NCBI RefSeq assembly: GCF_028751545.1
Contig: NZ_CP071867.1
Location: 310,001 to 374,000 of the forward strand
DNA: 64,000 nucleotides
Reading direction: 5' to 3'
Source: Gilliamella sp. B3022
GTDB taxonomy: Bacteria > Pseudomonadota > Gammaproteobacteria > Enterobacterales > Orbaceae
The notes beneath the pieces were generated by a model that was not told the DNA's origin, searched no databases, and saw nothing but the letters and a program-made list of their open reading frames with translations. Of this stretch, positions 16,924 through 27,716 are shown piece after piece. Both the position numbers and the translations under genes were made by a program. The first letter of the stretch is position 1, and the number at the start of each line of letters is the position of its first letter.

Positions 16924-19900
16924 TTATTCAAATACGTTTTGTGGTAAAGTGAAATTACGTAATTTCAACAATGTTAGGGGTCCGCCACCTAGTTGTGTTC
17001 TTAAAACATACCTAAGTTTATTCCCGTCTTTAGCTTCCCAGACCAATTCGTATCGACTGGAATCGAGCGGTTTAACTGAAGCGGATTCAAGTAATCGGAT
17101 CCATGCCCAATCACCACTATAATATTGATATAACCTTAAACCTGAATTATTACTACTCCAACTGAGTTGCGAATAAGGAGCATATCCATCACCTGGCCAA
17201 TTGAAGCGTTGCCAAGTTGGCACTTGATTGAAATATTCAAGTTTCTGTTTGTTAATAATCAATTCTGTTCTAGCGGTACTTCCCCCTGTGCGCGGCATTA
17301 GATCGAATGATAAAGAGATATCACCTGTTTCAAGTACTTCTGCTGAAAGTTGATTAAATAAGTTTAATGCTTCAAGAAAATTAGATGAAAAATTCAATCC
17401 TTGAGCATTGACATTATTTACCACCCAAATTCCACCTTTTTTATCTAGTACACCATTTAATTCACTGATAATAAATCGATCGATAATGCCAGTATCAGCT
17501 CGAATAAAACGAGCTAATTCAGGTAAGGAAGCTTCGTTTTCACTATTTTTAAAAGGATATCGACCAGCAAAGGATTTTTTCCACTGACTGACAACATAAT
17601 TTTGCCAAATATCATTAAAGCTTTCGGCTGCTGGAGTCAATACTACTTGCCAAGATTGTTCTAAGGGTTTTTTGAATAAACTGTAACCAAATCCTGACCA
17701 CTCTTTTCCTAAGTTAGCCGCAATTAAATTACCGTAATCTCGGGTTTCAGTTAAATCCACCGAAGTGCCTTTAAATACACTTTTAGCTAATTCTTGCATC
17801 ATCGTTTGTGGTTCGGCACTATTAGTAATATTTTGTAGTTTCAACCGTACTTGCGTGATACGCGACAAATAAGTCTCTAAAGAAAGACCATTGGCATTAT
17901 CATTTCTTAACAAACTGACAATAGGTGCAAATGTTTCAGTTAAAGGTCCTGTTGATTCATTGTTCTTTTTAGACATTCCAGTAAATGATTTATTGTTATT
18001 AATAAGCTCTTTAGCTGAACGTAAAAGATTATTGGATAAACCCTCTTCGTTATAAGTTATCTCTGATTGATATTTGATAGCATTTACCAACGCGATCAAA
18101 GGAGATTGTCTCGTATCAGCAAGTATTGTTAGCTGTTCAATCACATCTGTTACATTGTCAGATTGACGCCACTCTATAGCATTTAGAAAGTTCAACCATG
18201 CAGCACTGTATTCACTAAAATACAGTTCAGTAAGTTGTTTTTTTAATGATTCAGACGAAATCGATTTAGGTAATGAGTTATCTCCATCACTTAAAACCCA
18301 ATCAATTTGTTCTTGACGAAGTTTAGAGACTTCATTGATTTCCTGTTTAATTGTATTTTCCCAAGCTTTCCGTGTGTAAATACCTGGTAAGTCATCCTTA
18401 CTAAAAAACAGTAAATGATTATCAAATCCATCAAGCAATTGATTTAAACTTTGATCTGCATAATTTTGGCTAGTGCGTTGGATCATCGCTTTATAGATTG
18501 AGTTAACCGCATTTTGTGCACCAATTTTATTAATTAATATTTGGCGAGCATTTTTTACTAATAATGCATCTTCCTTCTGTACCCACTTAGGATGAAGATT
18601 TAATGATTCTCCCCAAAAACGAACAAGATCAGGCATCAATCTTTGCCAATTACCATCACTAACATCTTTCGGTGCACTCCATTTTCTGGCTGCAAATTGA
18701 CTTAAATAATTCCCATCACTTTTATTAGCACGACTCATCATCAAATATACTTTTAAGACATCATACGCCGATTCAACCATTTCGTCTCGGTGAGGATCAT
18801 CTGGCGGTAATTGTGTTAACAATTCTAAATAATCGGTCATGGTATCTTTAAAGGGTACAACAATGTTACGTAAGTTGGTTGTGTAATAACTGGACCACAA
18901 TTTTTTTAATAATTTGGTATCATGATTTAAACCAAAACGATAAGATAACGGTGCTCCATTTTGTTGACGGAACAGTAATTGTTCTAATCTTTGTTGTAGC
19001 TGATATTGAATTTGTAACCTTGTTGTATAATCTTGAATAGCTGAATCATCAGCCGTTCTGGCAAGTTTGATACTATCTTCAATTAATGATTCATTTCGGA
19101 AATAAGATGTGAGCATAGCACATCCTGTCATGATAAGAGAAATTAATAAAACATAACAGGAGATTGCTCCCCAATTTACCCCAAGTCTTCGCCCTACGTT
19201 TGATTTTGCATCATCAAGAATTGATTGCCACGTTGGCGTCATAAAAAAATGATTTAAATCGTCAAACTCTTGTTCTTCCGTTGGCTTCGAGGACTGATAA
19301 GGCATAAAAAATAGTCCTCGAAGATTTGGAACATAACGCAAAGAGATCAATGAACTCAAATATCGTTTAATTTTGTCAATATCATTTTTTATCAGATTCT
19401 GGCTTAATTGAAGTAAATAGGCATAATGAAAGTTTTCTTTTACCTGTTGTATACCTCGTTGACAACATTCTGCAGCTAATTGTTTTAAAGATAAATCCGC
19501 GGCATCAACGATACTTTCTTTAGATGAAGCAAAAGTTATCCCAACGCTTTGTTCAATTCTTCCTTCTTGTGACCATTCACTTGTTTGCCCTGACACTAAA
19601 TAAAGCGGTGCAGACCATCTTAAAATTTTATCCCGAGATCTCAGTTGCAATAAAGTTTTTTCAACTAAAATTTTTTGTTGTCGAGTATTATCAAGATAAT
19701 TTTTTGAAACTGTCCAAATGATTGCATCCAGAGGTTTACGATAAAATGGTACACAACGAGAAAAACGTTTTTTTAAGGCCTTCATCCATGGAATATCTAC
19801 TTCACTGGAAACATCACCGCCATAAACCATTAATGTTTGACCACTTAACTGCCATTTCGCTTGTTGTAAATTAGGAAATAATGTTTCTACATCAGATGAT

Positions 19901-20265
19901 GACCCAATAACTAAGCATTTTCGAACTTTATAACGCCAAAATAGACCATAACGAGATTTGCATTGATTTTTTATTTCTAAAAATTCAGGAAAAGTAACCA
20001 TTTTTTTTACAGGTTTCTTTTCAGCGGGATTCAATGATTCACGCTTAGCTTTATCTTTAGCCCATATTTTACGATTATTAGTAATAATAACAGGTGTTAA
20101 CAATAAGCCGAGCAATAAAAGCATTGCTTGTAACCATATTGAAAATTTCTGTCCTGCTGTTACATAACCTAAACCTGCTCCCCAGAAAATAAGTCCTGTG
20201 GCGAGAATTAGTGCTCCTAATAATATAATGAAAATTAATCCAATCAGTTTCCATTTATTTTTCAT
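16924..20265 (-). CDS. tssM: T6SS inner-membrane complex protein TssM (IcmF family)
   Basis: 1113 residues. Two N-terminal membrane helices (residues about 5-30 and 43-62) and a third near 370-390 (CYVLLISLIMTGCAML) flank a cytoplasmic domain, and the rest is periplasmic, as in IcmF/TssM. The C-terminal region (RTELIINKQKLEYFNQVPTWQRFNWPGD) is the conserved IcmF C-terminal domain that contacts TssJ. Where many TssMs carry a Walker A loop, this one has VIGSSSDVETLFPN, with no GxxxxGKT, so ATP binding is unlikely. Adjacent to the 381-residue membrane protein by start/stop. Confidence 0.95.
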   Translation of the reverse strand: MKNKWKLIGLIFIILLGALILATGLIFWGAGLGYVTAGQKFSIWLQAMLLLLGLLLTPVIITNNRKIWAKDKAKRESLNPAEKKPVKKMVTFPEFLEIKNQCKSRYGLFWRYKVRKCLVIGSSSDVETLFPNLQQAKWQLSGQTLMVYGGDVSSEVDIPWMKALKKRFSRCVPFYRKPLDAIIWTVSKNYLDNTRQQKILVEKTLLQLRSRDKILRWSAPLYLVSGQTSEWSQEGRIEQSVGITFASSKESIVDAADLSLKQLAAECCQRGIQQVKENFHYAYLLQLSQNLIKNDIDKIKRYLSSLISLRYVPNLRGLFFMPYQSSKPTEEQEFDDLNHFFMTPTWQSILDDAKSNVGRRLGVNWGAISCYVLLISLIMTGCAMLTSYFRNESLIEDSIKLARTADDSAIQDYTTRLQIQYQLQQRLEQLLFRQQNGAPLSYRFGLNHDTKLLKKLWSSYYTTNLRNIVVPFKDTMTDYLELLTQLPPDDPHRDEMVESAYDVLKVYLMMSRANKSDGNYLSQFAARKWSAPKDVSDGNWQRLMPDLVRFWGESLNLHPKWVQKEDALLVKNARQILINKIGAQNAVNSIYKAMIQRTSQNYADQSLNQLLDGFDNHLLFFSKDDLPGIYTRKAWENTIKQEINEVSKLRQEQIDWVLSDGDNSLPKSISSESLKKQLTELYFSEYSAAWLNFLNAIEWRQSDNVTDVIEQLTILADTRQSPLIALVNAIKYQSEITYNEEGLSNNLLRSAKELINNNKSFTGMSKKNNESTGPLTETFAPIVSLLRNDNANGLSLETYLSRITQVRLKLQNITNSAEPQTMMQELAKSVFKGTSVDLTETRDYGNLIAANLGKEWSGFGYSLFKKPLEQSWQVVLTPAAESFNDIWQNYVVSQWKKSFAGRYPFKNSENEASLPELARFIRADTGIIDRFIISELNGVLDKKGGIWVVNNVNAQGLNFSSNFLEALNLFNQLSAEVLETGDISLSFDLMPRTGGSTARTELIINKQKLEYFNQVPTWQRFNWPGDGYAPYSQLSWSSNNSGLRLYQYYSGDWAWIRLLESASVKPLDSSRYELVWEAKDGNKLRYVLRTQLGGGPLTLLKLRNFTLPQNVFE

Positions 20266-21411
20266 TTACGACTCCCGACGTACTACCGCCAAAATTGAAA
20301 GTAACCATTTATCATGACTATATGCAGTCATAAGATTATTTTGGTTAGTGAGCAAAACCATTTCATAACCCATAGCCAAAGAAAGCCAAAAACTTAACGC
20401 AGTCTGATTACCAATAAGACTGTCTAATTTAATTAAATTAGTTGGGGTAATTTTTTGATCAGCTAACTGAGTTACCATTTCTACTTGTTTTTTATTTTCC
20501 ATGTTAGCTATCCAAAGCTGTTTAACTTGTTTTATGGCAAGTTGCATATCTGTCATCTGATTAATTGCATTATCAAGTTGTGTTGCTATCATCGGTCTTA
20601 AGATTTCAACTTTTGCGCCATTTATTCCTAATTCTTGATAATGTTGTTGGCTTATTCCGAGAAAAGCACATAAAAATGCCGAATTTAATGAAACCGTATT
20701 GTTGATAATGACAAGATGAAGAGCCGCTTGCGAATCATCTATCATTTCTTGTAGTATTTCAGCATTAACGTTATCGGATAGATGCTGTGATAACTTGTAT
20801 TCCCAAGGCAGTTGGGCAGTTTGATAAGCATTATGAATATCTTCATCTAAAAAAACATTTGATTCAAATGATGAGTAAATGTGAATATTAATGATTTCCT
20901 TCTCCGGTATCTCAGGGAGCAATTTACGTAAAGATAGAAAGATTTCTTCAAGAGATAAATGAATGTTGAAATCGTCACCAAATTCCAACGATTTATTGAC
21001 TTTCATTGGGATATTTTCAATATTACTTAAGATGTCTTGTACAGTTAGGTGATTAGGCAAAATATAATAGCTATCAAGAATGATTAAAGATTTCATCGCC
21101 CAATTTTGCCAATTTTCTTCAATATTTTTCTGTTCTAACTGCCATATTTCATATTCCTCTTGCGCCAAACCATATATATATAAACGAATACTGACAGCTA
21201 TCCCAGTAATTATTGTTGGAATAATGATTGCTGATATCCAAAATATCCACTGAGAACCATAGTTTTCATTTGGCCAGATTGACATTAACAAAATGGCTGT
21301 AATAAAAATTAAAACGATAAAAAACAAATACCATCTGCCGCGATTTAATTTTAGTGGGGGTTTCAATGGATTAAGTACTTCGGGTTTAGGCCAAGACATA
21401 ATATTATTCAA
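20266..21411 (-). CDS. Uncharacterised T6SS-linked inner-membrane protein
   Basis: 381 residues. Two membrane helices lie near residues 28-46 and 55-78, with a soluble domain of about 300 residues after them. I do not recognise a named domain. It sits inside the core operon: its start overlaps the PAAR stop by 8 bases and its stop abuts the tssM start. The position before tssM matches accessory membrane genes in several enterobacterial T6SS loci. A role in membrane-complex assembly or effector handling is inference from position only. Confidence 0.7.
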   Translation of the reverse strand: MNNIMSWPKPEVLNPLKPPLKLNRGRWYLFFIVLIFITAILLMSIWPNENYGSQWIFWISAIIIPTIITGIAVSIRLYIYGLAQEEYEIWQLEQKNIEENWQNWAMKSLIILDSYYILPNHLTVQDILSNIENIPMKVNKSLEFGDDFNIHLSLEEIFLSLRKLLPEIPEKEIINIHIYSSFESNVFLDEDIHNAYQTAQLPWEYKLSQHLSDNVNAEILQEMIDDSQAALHLVIINNTVSLNSAFLCAFLGISQQHYQELGINGAKVEILRPMIATQLDNAINQMTDMQLAIKQVKQLWIANMENKKQVEMVTQLADQKITPTNLIKLDSLIGNQTALSFWLSLAMGYEMVLLTNQNNLMTAYSHDKWLLSILAVVRRES

Positions 21412-21670
21412 TCTCCGAAGTACTGATTGTTGAAATCACTTTACAACCACATTCGCATAGACATTGATCTATGACAATTGCTTTCCCATCTGAAAAACAC
21501 GTCTTTGAAGATTCAATAATTTTATTTACACCATGTCCTTTCTTTGGACAACTAACCAGATCACCTATTAGAGCAACAAGTTTTCCTTCTACAGTCATTG
21601 TTGAAGAAACTGAAATAACTGATCCACCATGAGTTGTGGGATCCCCCAATCGAACCACGTTTTTCCCCAT
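21404..21670 (-). CDS. PAAR-domain spike tip protein
   Basis: 88 residues made of essentially one PAAR domain: VVRLGDPTTHGGSVIS at the start, ALIGDLVSCPKKGHG in the middle, and a Cys-rich end (CLCECGC). PAAR proteins sharpen the VgrG tip and bind zinc through His/Cys side chains, which fits the Cys and His residues seen here. No toxin domain is attached. Overlaps the next gene by 8 bases. Confidence 0.9.
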   Translation of the reverse strand: MGKNVVRLGDPTTHGGSVISVSSTMTVEGKLVALIGDLVSCPKKGHGVNKIIESSKTCFSDGKAIVIDQCLCECGCKVISTISTSEIE

Positions 21671-21840
21671 TGTTTTATTCCTTAATTACTATTCCCAAAA
21701 ATGTTATTTGAATTATGTTGTGATATTTACACATTTTTTCACTGTATTTTAATTCATCCTACTGTGTACAGTTTTATGCAGTATCAACAATGATTAATAA
21801 GATACATGATGCTTTTTTTATCCCGATTTTATTCTAAACT

Positions 21841-21868
21841 GACCAACAAGTTTGTAGACTTGTTGGTC
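21841..21868. other. Perfect 10-bp stem-loop between tssH and the PAAR gene
   Basis: GACCAACAAG and CTTGTTGGTC flank an 8-base loop, just downstream of the tssH stop. No T-run follows on the minus strand, so it looks more like an RNA processing or stability element or a weak terminator than a full terminator. Confidence 0.7.
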
Positions 21869-21904
21869 ATCAATTCTTATTTATAACTTATTTTTTTGAA
21901 TGAT

Positions 21905-24682
21905 TTATTCAGATTTTTTTTGTTTTTTTTCCGTAGTTTTAATTGGTTTTGTTTTACCCTTAGCAGATTTTTTGCTCGTTTTGACCAAATTCTGATTTAC
22001 TGATGCATCAATCATTTCAAGCACGATTCCTTCTGTTTCTTTAAAATCGAGGAATAATGTTGAAGTTTTACTGTGAGTATTATTGTTTCTTTTCAATAGT
22101 AAATTTGAAATTGCAGGCAAAATTTGTTGATTTAAAATACTATCAATATTACGTGCGCCTGTATCAGGCAATAAACAAGCAGAAGTAAGTCGATCATATA
22201 TTTGCTGACCAACTTTAAACTCTATTTTGTAATGTTTTCCGATACGTGAAGCAACTTTATCCAATTTCATTTTGACTATCTGCCGTAATGCTTTATCCGT
22301 TAACGGTGTATAAATGACCGTTTGGAAACGAGCTAATAACGCTGGCTGAAAATGTTCTCGTATAATAGGTCTTAATAATTCATGTTGCGTTGCAGTGTCG
22401 GCATCAGGCATTTCTTCAAAAAGTGCCATTAATTCATCACTTCCTAAATTCGAGGTCATGAGTATTAAAGTATTTCGAAAATCAATTTCACGCCCTTCTC
22501 CATCACGCATAAATCCACGATCAAACACTTGATAGAATAAGTTAAGGACATCACGATGGGCTTTTTCAATCTCATCTAATAACACTACACTGTAAGGTCG
22601 TTTTCTTACTGCTTCGGTTAACACACCACCTTGACCATAACCAACGTAGCCTGGTGGAGATCCTTTAAGTTGTGATACCGTATGGGGTTCTTGATATTCA
22701 GACATATTAATAGTGACAAGGGATTGCTCACCACCAAATAATGCATCTGCCAGAGCAAGGGCTGTTTCCGTTTTCCCTACGCCTGACGGACCCACCAATA
22801 AAAATACGCCCAAAGGTGCATCTTCTGAAGTCAGACCTGTCTTAGTAGCTCGAATGCGTTTTGCTAACTCAAATAAAGCATTATCCTGACCAACAATTCG
22901 TTTGCGTAAATCATCCTCAAGAACCATAAGGTGACTTTGCTCATCTTTTAATAAGCTTTCTAACGGAACACCTGTCCAGTCAGCAATAACAGAAGAAACG
23001 ACTCGACTATCAACATCAAGCGATAATAATGGTCTGTTTTTTTGAAGTTTATGTAACTTTTCTTGTGTTTCAGTCAACTGAGTTGACAATTTTGGATCGG
23101 GTATAGCCGTTAATTGCTTTCTCAGCTCAATAAGTTCTTCAATGATTTTCTTTTCTTCTTCAAACTGAGTTTGTTCGGCAATTAATTGTTTATGTAAATC
23201 ATCTAATTGCTTGTTAATTTCAGTCATACGTTCGGATGACTGGTTTTCACCTAATAACAAATCGTCTTTAATCGCCATGTTTTCGATTGTTAATGATGTA
23301 ATTTTTGCTTCAAGTTCAATGATGGATTCGGGTATGGTATCAAGGCTCATTCTTACTCTCGCTGAAGCGGTATCTAAAAGATCAACGGCTTTATCAGGAA
23401 GTTGACGACCACTAATATAACGACGTGATAACGTTACAGCAGTTTTTACTGCTTCATCCAATATGTGAACACCATGATGAATTGCATAGCATGATTTTAA
23501 TCCACGTAACATAAGACAGGCTTTTTCATCATCAGGTTCATCAACTTTGACCATTTGAAAACGGCGCTCAAGTGCGGCATCTTTTTCAAAATATTGTTTA
23601 TATTCCGACCATGTTGTAGCTGCAATGGTTCTTAATTCCCCTCGAGCCAAGGCTGGTTTTAATAAATTTGCTGCATCCGCACCGCCTGCCGAATTTCCTG
23701 CACCAATAATGGTATGAGCTTCGTCGATAAACAGAAGAATTGGGGGTTGTGAGTGCTGAACGGCTTCAATAACATTTTTAAGTCTCTGTTCGAATTCACC
23801 TTTAACACCTGCACCGGCTTGCAATAAGCCTAAATCAAGGGATAATATACTCACCTCTTTAAGATTATTTGGTACATTGCCTTCTGCTATTCGTAATGCT
23901 AACCCTTCAACCAAAGCAGTTTTACCTACACCTGGCTCACCCACTAAAATTGGATTATTTTTTCGGCGACGAGATAAAATATCAACCATCTGCCTGATTT
24001 CTTTATCACGACCTAATACAGGATCAATTTTACCTGCTTTGGCCTTGTCTGTAACATTTTCAGTAAAACGACTTAATACAGCTTGATGATGTTTCTGCTG
24101 AAGAGCTTTATTCTCTTCTTTTGCCCCTTCAACTTGGGTTATTTGCGAATGATGACCTGAATTTTGTGGCTCATTTTCGTTTTGTAAACCATCATTAGAA
24201 TCATTCAAAGGACTTTCATCGGATTGTTCATCTAAATTTGAACGGAGTTCCTTTAAAGAAACTGGTGTTAATCTAAGAAGTTGCCATGCATCTTGCGCTT
24301 TTAAACATTGTGGCATTTCTTGTAATACTTGCAGGATATGAAGAGATCGAATTGTTTCTTCATGATCTTCTAATGAAGCTTTCAACCATGCTGCTTGCAA
24401 TACAGCAATAAGTGATGATGATAAACTAGGTTTATTATTTATGGTATGGGGTAATGCATCAAGGAAGCTAAGTAGTCCTTGCCAAATTTTATCCATATCA
24501 AGTTGATAATGCCTTGCTATGATTGTAATATCACCAGATCCTTGCTCTAATAGTTTCAACAACCAATGTTCAAGTGTGATTTCAGTATGGGCGCGGGTTT
24601 GACATAACTCCGCTGCCGCTTCTAGTGATTTTGCACAGTAAGGGTTCAGTCGCCTTAATAAAATAGATGGATCGGCAATCAT
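21905..24682 (-). CDS. tssH: T6SS sheath-disassembly ATPase TssH (ClpV)
   Basis: About 925 residues. It has a Clp N domain ([32 protein letters not shown]), AAA1 with [13 protein letters not shown], a coiled-coil middle, and AAA2 with [22 protein letters not shown]. ClpV unfolds contracted TssB/TssC sheaths for recycling. I chose ATG 24682 with an AAGGAATAGTA ribosome site; the frame is open to 24727 without one. The C-terminus has an unusual Lys-rich tail ([20 protein letters not shown]). Confidence 0.96.
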   Translation of the reverse strand: MIADPSILLRRLNPYCAKSLEAAAELCQTRAHTEITLEHWLLKLLEQGSGDITIIARHYQLDMDKIWQGLLSFLDALPHTINNKPSLSSSLIAVLQAAWLKASLEDHEETIRSLHILQVLQEMPQCLKAQDAWQLLRLTPVSLKELRSNLDEQSDESPLNDSNDGLQNENEPQNSGHHSQITQVEGAKEENKALQQKHHQAVLSRFTENVTDKAKAGKIDPVLGRDKEIRQMVDILSRRRKNNPILVGEPGVGKTALVEGLALRIAEGNVPNNLKEVSILSLDLGLLQAGAGVKGEFEQRLKNVIEAVQHSQPPILLFIDEAHTIIGAGNSAGGADAANLLKPALARGELRTIAATTWSEYKQYFEKDAALERRFQMVKVDEPDDEKACLMLRGLKSCYAIHHGVHILDEAVKTAVTLSRRYISGRQLPDKAVDLLDTASARVRMSLDTIPESIIELEAKITSLTIENMAIKDDLLLGENQSSERMTEINKQLDDLHKQLIAEQTQFEEEKKIIEELIELRKQLTAIPDPKLSTQLTETQEKLHKLQKNRPLLSLDVDSRVVSSVIADWTGVPLESLLKDEQSHLMVLEDDLRKRIVGQDNALFELAKRIRATKTGLTSEDAPLGVFLLVGPSGVGKTETALALADALFGGEQSLVTINMSEYQEPHTVSQLKGSPPGYVGYGQGGVLTEAVRKRPYSVVLLDEIEKAHRDVLNLFYQVFDRGFMRDGEGREIDFRNTLILMTSNLGSDELMALFEEMPDADTATQHELLRPIIREHFQPALLARFQTVIYTPLTDKALRQIVKMKLDKVASRIGKHYKIEFKVGQQIYDRLTSACLLPDTGARNIDSILNQQILPAISNLLLKRNNNTHSKTSTLFLDFKETEGIVLEMIDASVNQNLVKTSKKSAKGKTKPIKTTEKKQKKSE

Positions 24683-24730
24683 TACTATTCCTTTTATTAT
24701 ATATTGATCTCTAATCGTTATTCCCAAAGA

Positions 24731-24761
24731 TGCTGATCCTTAAGTCAGGAAAGGATCAGCA
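24731..24761. other. Perfect 10-bp stem-loop just after hcp
   Basis: TGCTGATCCT and AGGATCAGCA flank an 11-base loop, 10 bases beyond the hcp stop and before the tssH start. There is no T-run. Such a hairpin could protect the hcp 3' end or attenuate read-through, consistent with Hcp being needed in large excess. Confidence 0.75.
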
Positions 24762-24770
24762 AATATTTAA

Positions 24771-25259
24771 TTACGCTCGACTTTCTACCCAGCTATCTGA
24801 GTGGATGATGTTGCCATCTTTATAAGTCCAGGTAATTTTTTCATAACGAAGTTCAACACGCTCTAAATGATTGTATTGTTCTTTTGATGGGTCTTTGATA
24901 TTGTGCATTTCTGGTTTCACAGACACTACTTTTACGCCATCCATAAACGTATTAAAATACTCAACTTCTTGACCTGCATCGTTAATTTTGTACCATTTGA
25001 TCTCAACTGATTTTAAGTTTTGACCAGTAGTCACTGCTTTGTAAAGATAAGGTGATGAAGCATCGACTTCTTTAACAAACTCAAGTGCTTTATGAACACG
25101 TGTACCTGTTAATTTACCCGTGTTGCCATCTGTTGGGATGTACACTTTATGGTCAAATTCAACAAGTTCAACACTACCTTCACGGCCAACTACGGTTACA
25201 GATCCTTTGATTTCCGCACCACCGTCATCTTTTAAGAACATATATGCTGGAACAGCCAT
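24771..25259 (-). CDS. hcp: T6SS inner-tube protein Hcp
   Basis: 162 residues of the Hcp family: AVPAYMFLKDDGGAEIKGSVTV at the start, VELVEFDHKVYIPTDGNTGKLTGTRVHKAL, and the ending WTYKDGNIIHSDSWVESR. Hcp hexamers stack into the inner tube and carry small effectors in their lumen. A stem-loop follows directly. The standard length and lack of extension mean it is structural, not an effector fusion. Confidence 0.97.
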   Translation of the reverse strand: MAVPAYMFLKDDGGAEIKGSVTVVGREGSVELVEFDHKVYIPTDGNTGKLTGTRVHKALEFVKEVDASSPYLYKAVTTGQNLKSVEIKWYKINDAGQEVEYFNTFMDGVKVVSVKPEMHNIKDPSKEQYNHLERVELRYEKITWTYKDGNIIHSDSWVESRA

Positions 25260-25292
25260 TGTTTTACTCCTTTTTTGTTTTAGTTAAATCCC

Positions 25293-27029
25293 TTAGTTTT
25301 CTTTTGTCATAATACAATTTGACATTTGAGGAACTAAGCTTATTTCTACACGTCGATTTTTGGCACGATTCTCTACAGTATCGTTATCAACCAACGGTTT
25401 TTTTGAGCCATACCCTTGTATGGCAAAACAGGTTTCAGGCATGTCGCTTGTTTTCATGAACCAATTTCTAACCGAAATAGCACGATCTAATGATAATTGT
25501 ATATTTTTGTCCTCATTACCGGTGGAATCGGTATGTCCACCTATTAAGATAAGCCATCCTGTTTCCTGATTGGTATTGATTTGTTTTTGCATTTCGACTA
25601 AAGCATTGATCAGTATTTTGGTCGAATCTGGTTTTAAATTTGATTGACCTGTTTCGAATAATGACAAGCTATCCAAACGTATTACCATCGGTAATACCAC
25701 CTGAGGTTCTTTCACTTCTGGAGGTTTAGCAACGTAATTACTGATTGCAATATTTAACGGTTCTATGAGCTGTTGACCGTGGTATAATCCAACACTTAGG
25801 CGTACAGGTTCACCTTGTGAGAAATACTTATTCAACATTATTCTGTCGTTTTTTAAAATTTCTAATGCTTTTCGTTTTTCTTCATAATTATCCATAGCGA
25901 TGGAATTATAAAAAACGATATCACTTTCAACTTGCTTAGCCAGTTTTATATTATTTTTAAATGATGCCCCTAAACATCCCATAATAAATAAGGAAGTTAT
26001 AATCAGTAAACCACAGATCATTGAGCTAATAGGAGAAAACGGATATGCAATTGGCATATACTTTACTAAATCATCTGGAGGACTGATGTTTTCTTGTATC
26101 TTTCGAGTATTAGGGAGCGTCATGGTTGTAAGACTTTCCCATTGAATTTGAATGATATTATTATTCACTGTCTCTTGATTAACAGGGTAAATAGCCGCGG
26201 CAACTGGCATACATTTCGCTACAGGCTGTTTAGAATCAGCTAATGTTGACAATACGACTTTTTCAATCCAATCTTTTGTTTCATTTAAAAAAGCTTGAAG
26301 ACTTAATCGACGTTCTCTTTCCTTTGTTGAAATTTTACTGTCATTAATCCAACTGGTTATTGGAGATAAATAACGATCGAGCAAGTACAAATTGTGGTTT
26401 TTAACTTGAAACCATTGAGGAGGAATCGATTCAACTTCATCATAAATTAAATCATTGAATCCAATATGTACCGATAAGTAAACCGGTAATGAATATTTTG
26501 CAATTTTACTTGTATCAACCCAAGATTGACGAAAAGCTTGCAATTTTGCTATCAATATCCCTTGTTCATTCTCAATTTCGGGGATCAAAGCTAAAAAAAT
26601 TCCTATCCTGCCCAGCATATCAGGCCATTTAGCGATTAATGAATCATAAACTATTGGCAAGTGCGAATATTCATCTACATAGATCCAAACGGCTTCAGAT
26701 GAAACTAAGATATTAGAGTGAGCTAAAGATAGATCATCAGGGAAAAAATCTTTCGCCCCACTTCCTGTTACTAATAAAATAGGCAGACGATATCGCTGTT
26801 TTGCCGGTAGTAAATCAAGTTTTTCAGTTAAAAATGCAATATTTGTTGTCGATGAAGCAAGTACTTTTCGATAGCGCTTCATTCGCCATAATATGCCCAT
26901 AGCTATAACTACCACTAAAGCTGATCCTATAAGCTGCCAACCGATTGATATTGGTAAGAAAACAAATAACAATAATAAGCTTAAGACAGCAGCATGAATA
27001 ATTACAATACGCTTAGGATAATCGCTCAT
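25293..27029 (-). CDS. tagL: TagL-like T6SS peptidoglycan-anchoring protein with OmpA domain
   Basis: 578 residues. Two N-terminal membrane helices (about 8-25 and 28-47) and a third near 338-356 (ICGLLIITSLFIMGCLGAS) precede a periplasmic OmpA-like domain at about 450-570 (SLFETGQSNLKPDS, GHTDSTGNEDKNIQLSLDRA, YGSKKPLVDNDTVENRAKNRRVEI). That domain has the residues used to bind diaminopimelate in peptidoglycan. Three helices plus an OmpA end, and a place right after tssL, match TagL of E. coli Sci-1, which anchors the membrane complex to the cell wall. Confidence 0.85.
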   Translation of the reverse strand: MSDYPKRIVIIHAAVLSLLLLFVFLPISIGWQLIGSALVVVIAMGILWRMKRYRKVLASSTTNIAFLTEKLDLLPAKQRYRLPILLVTGSGAKDFFPDDLSLAHSNILVSSEAVWIYVDEYSHLPIVYDSLIAKWPDMLGRIGIFLALIPEIENEQGILIAKLQAFRQSWVDTSKIAKYSLPVYLSVHIGFNDLIYDEVESIPPQWFQVKNHNLYLLDRYLSPITSWINDSKISTKERERRLSLQAFLNETKDWIEKVVLSTLADSKQPVAKCMPVAAAIYPVNQETVNNNIIQIQWESLTTMTLPNTRKIQENISPPDDLVKYMPIAYPFSPISSMICGLLIITSLFIMGCLGASFKNNIKLAKQVESDIVFYNSIAMDNYEEKRKALEILKNDRIMLNKYFSQGEPVRLSVGLYHGQQLIEPLNIAISNYVAKPPEVKEPQVVLPMVIRLDSLSLFETGQSNLKPDSTKILINALVEMQKQINTNQETGWLILIGGHTDSTGNEDKNIQLSLDRAISVRNWFMKTSDMPETCFAIQGYGSKKPLVDNDTVENRAKNRRVEISLVPQMSNCIMTKEN

Positions 27030-27040
27030 AAAACCCCTTT

Positions 27041-27706
27041 TTAACCAATAAGCGAATCAATTAAATTATCAAGTTGATTATTCAAAATAAAATAGAGTGA
27101 GATCACACAAATAAAAGACAATGCTGTTAAAGATAAAAGCAAAGTCTTTCGTCCCCAATAACGATGATCCGGAGCTTGTTCAATAAGCGGATGCGATTGC
27201 TCTGGTTCAAATTCACACAAGGCTTCTCGAAGCGCTAATATAAGATTATCTCTTTCTGCTTGCGCTTTTCCCAAATAACATCCCTGGAATCCAAGCCCTA
27301 ATACCCTATCAAAGCAACTTAGAACAATTTCCTCTTTTTTATCATCTTTTAAACGACTACGAATTTTTTCAAACAAATCATAACCTGCATTATTAGTATT
27401 AAAATAGATGACTTGTAGCGGTTCACCTAGCCATTCACCATAGCCTTGATCACTTGGATTATCTCTTTGATAAAGTAAAACTGTTTCATCTAATAATGCA
27501 CACAACGCATAGCTAATATCATCTATAACATCTTGTTTATATTGGGCATTATATAAACTTTCACGAACACGTTTGATTTGTTCTTTACAATGTTCATACA
27601 GTTTATGCCCTGATGGAATTTTTGCTTTTGCTTTTAACTCAACAACCACTAATATTGAGTCACGCAATAGTTCATCGATAACAATTTTTTTTGGTTCTAT
27701 ATTCAT
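27041..27706 (-). CDS. tssL: T6SS inner-membrane protein TssL (DotU family)
   Basis: 221 residues of the DotU/TssL type: a cytoplasmic helical domain with CALLDETVL and a single C-terminal membrane helix (LLLSLTALSFICVISLYFIL). It lacks the OmpA extension of long TssLs, which here is supplied by the separate TagL-like gene downstream. TssL joins TssM and TssJ and contacts the baseplate through TssK. Confidence 0.94.
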   Translation of the reverse strand: MNIEPKKIVIDELLRDSILVVVELKAKAKIPSGHKLYEHCKEQIKRVRESLYNAQYKQDVIDDISYALCALLDETVLLYQRDNPSDQGYGEWLGEPLQVIYFNTNNAGYDLFEKIRSRLKDDKKEEIVLSCFDRVLGLGFQGCYLGKAQAERDNLILALREALCEFEPEQSHPLIEQAPDHRYWGRKTLLLSLTALSFICVISLYFILNNQLDNLIDSLIG

Positions 27707-27716
27707 TACTCTAACC

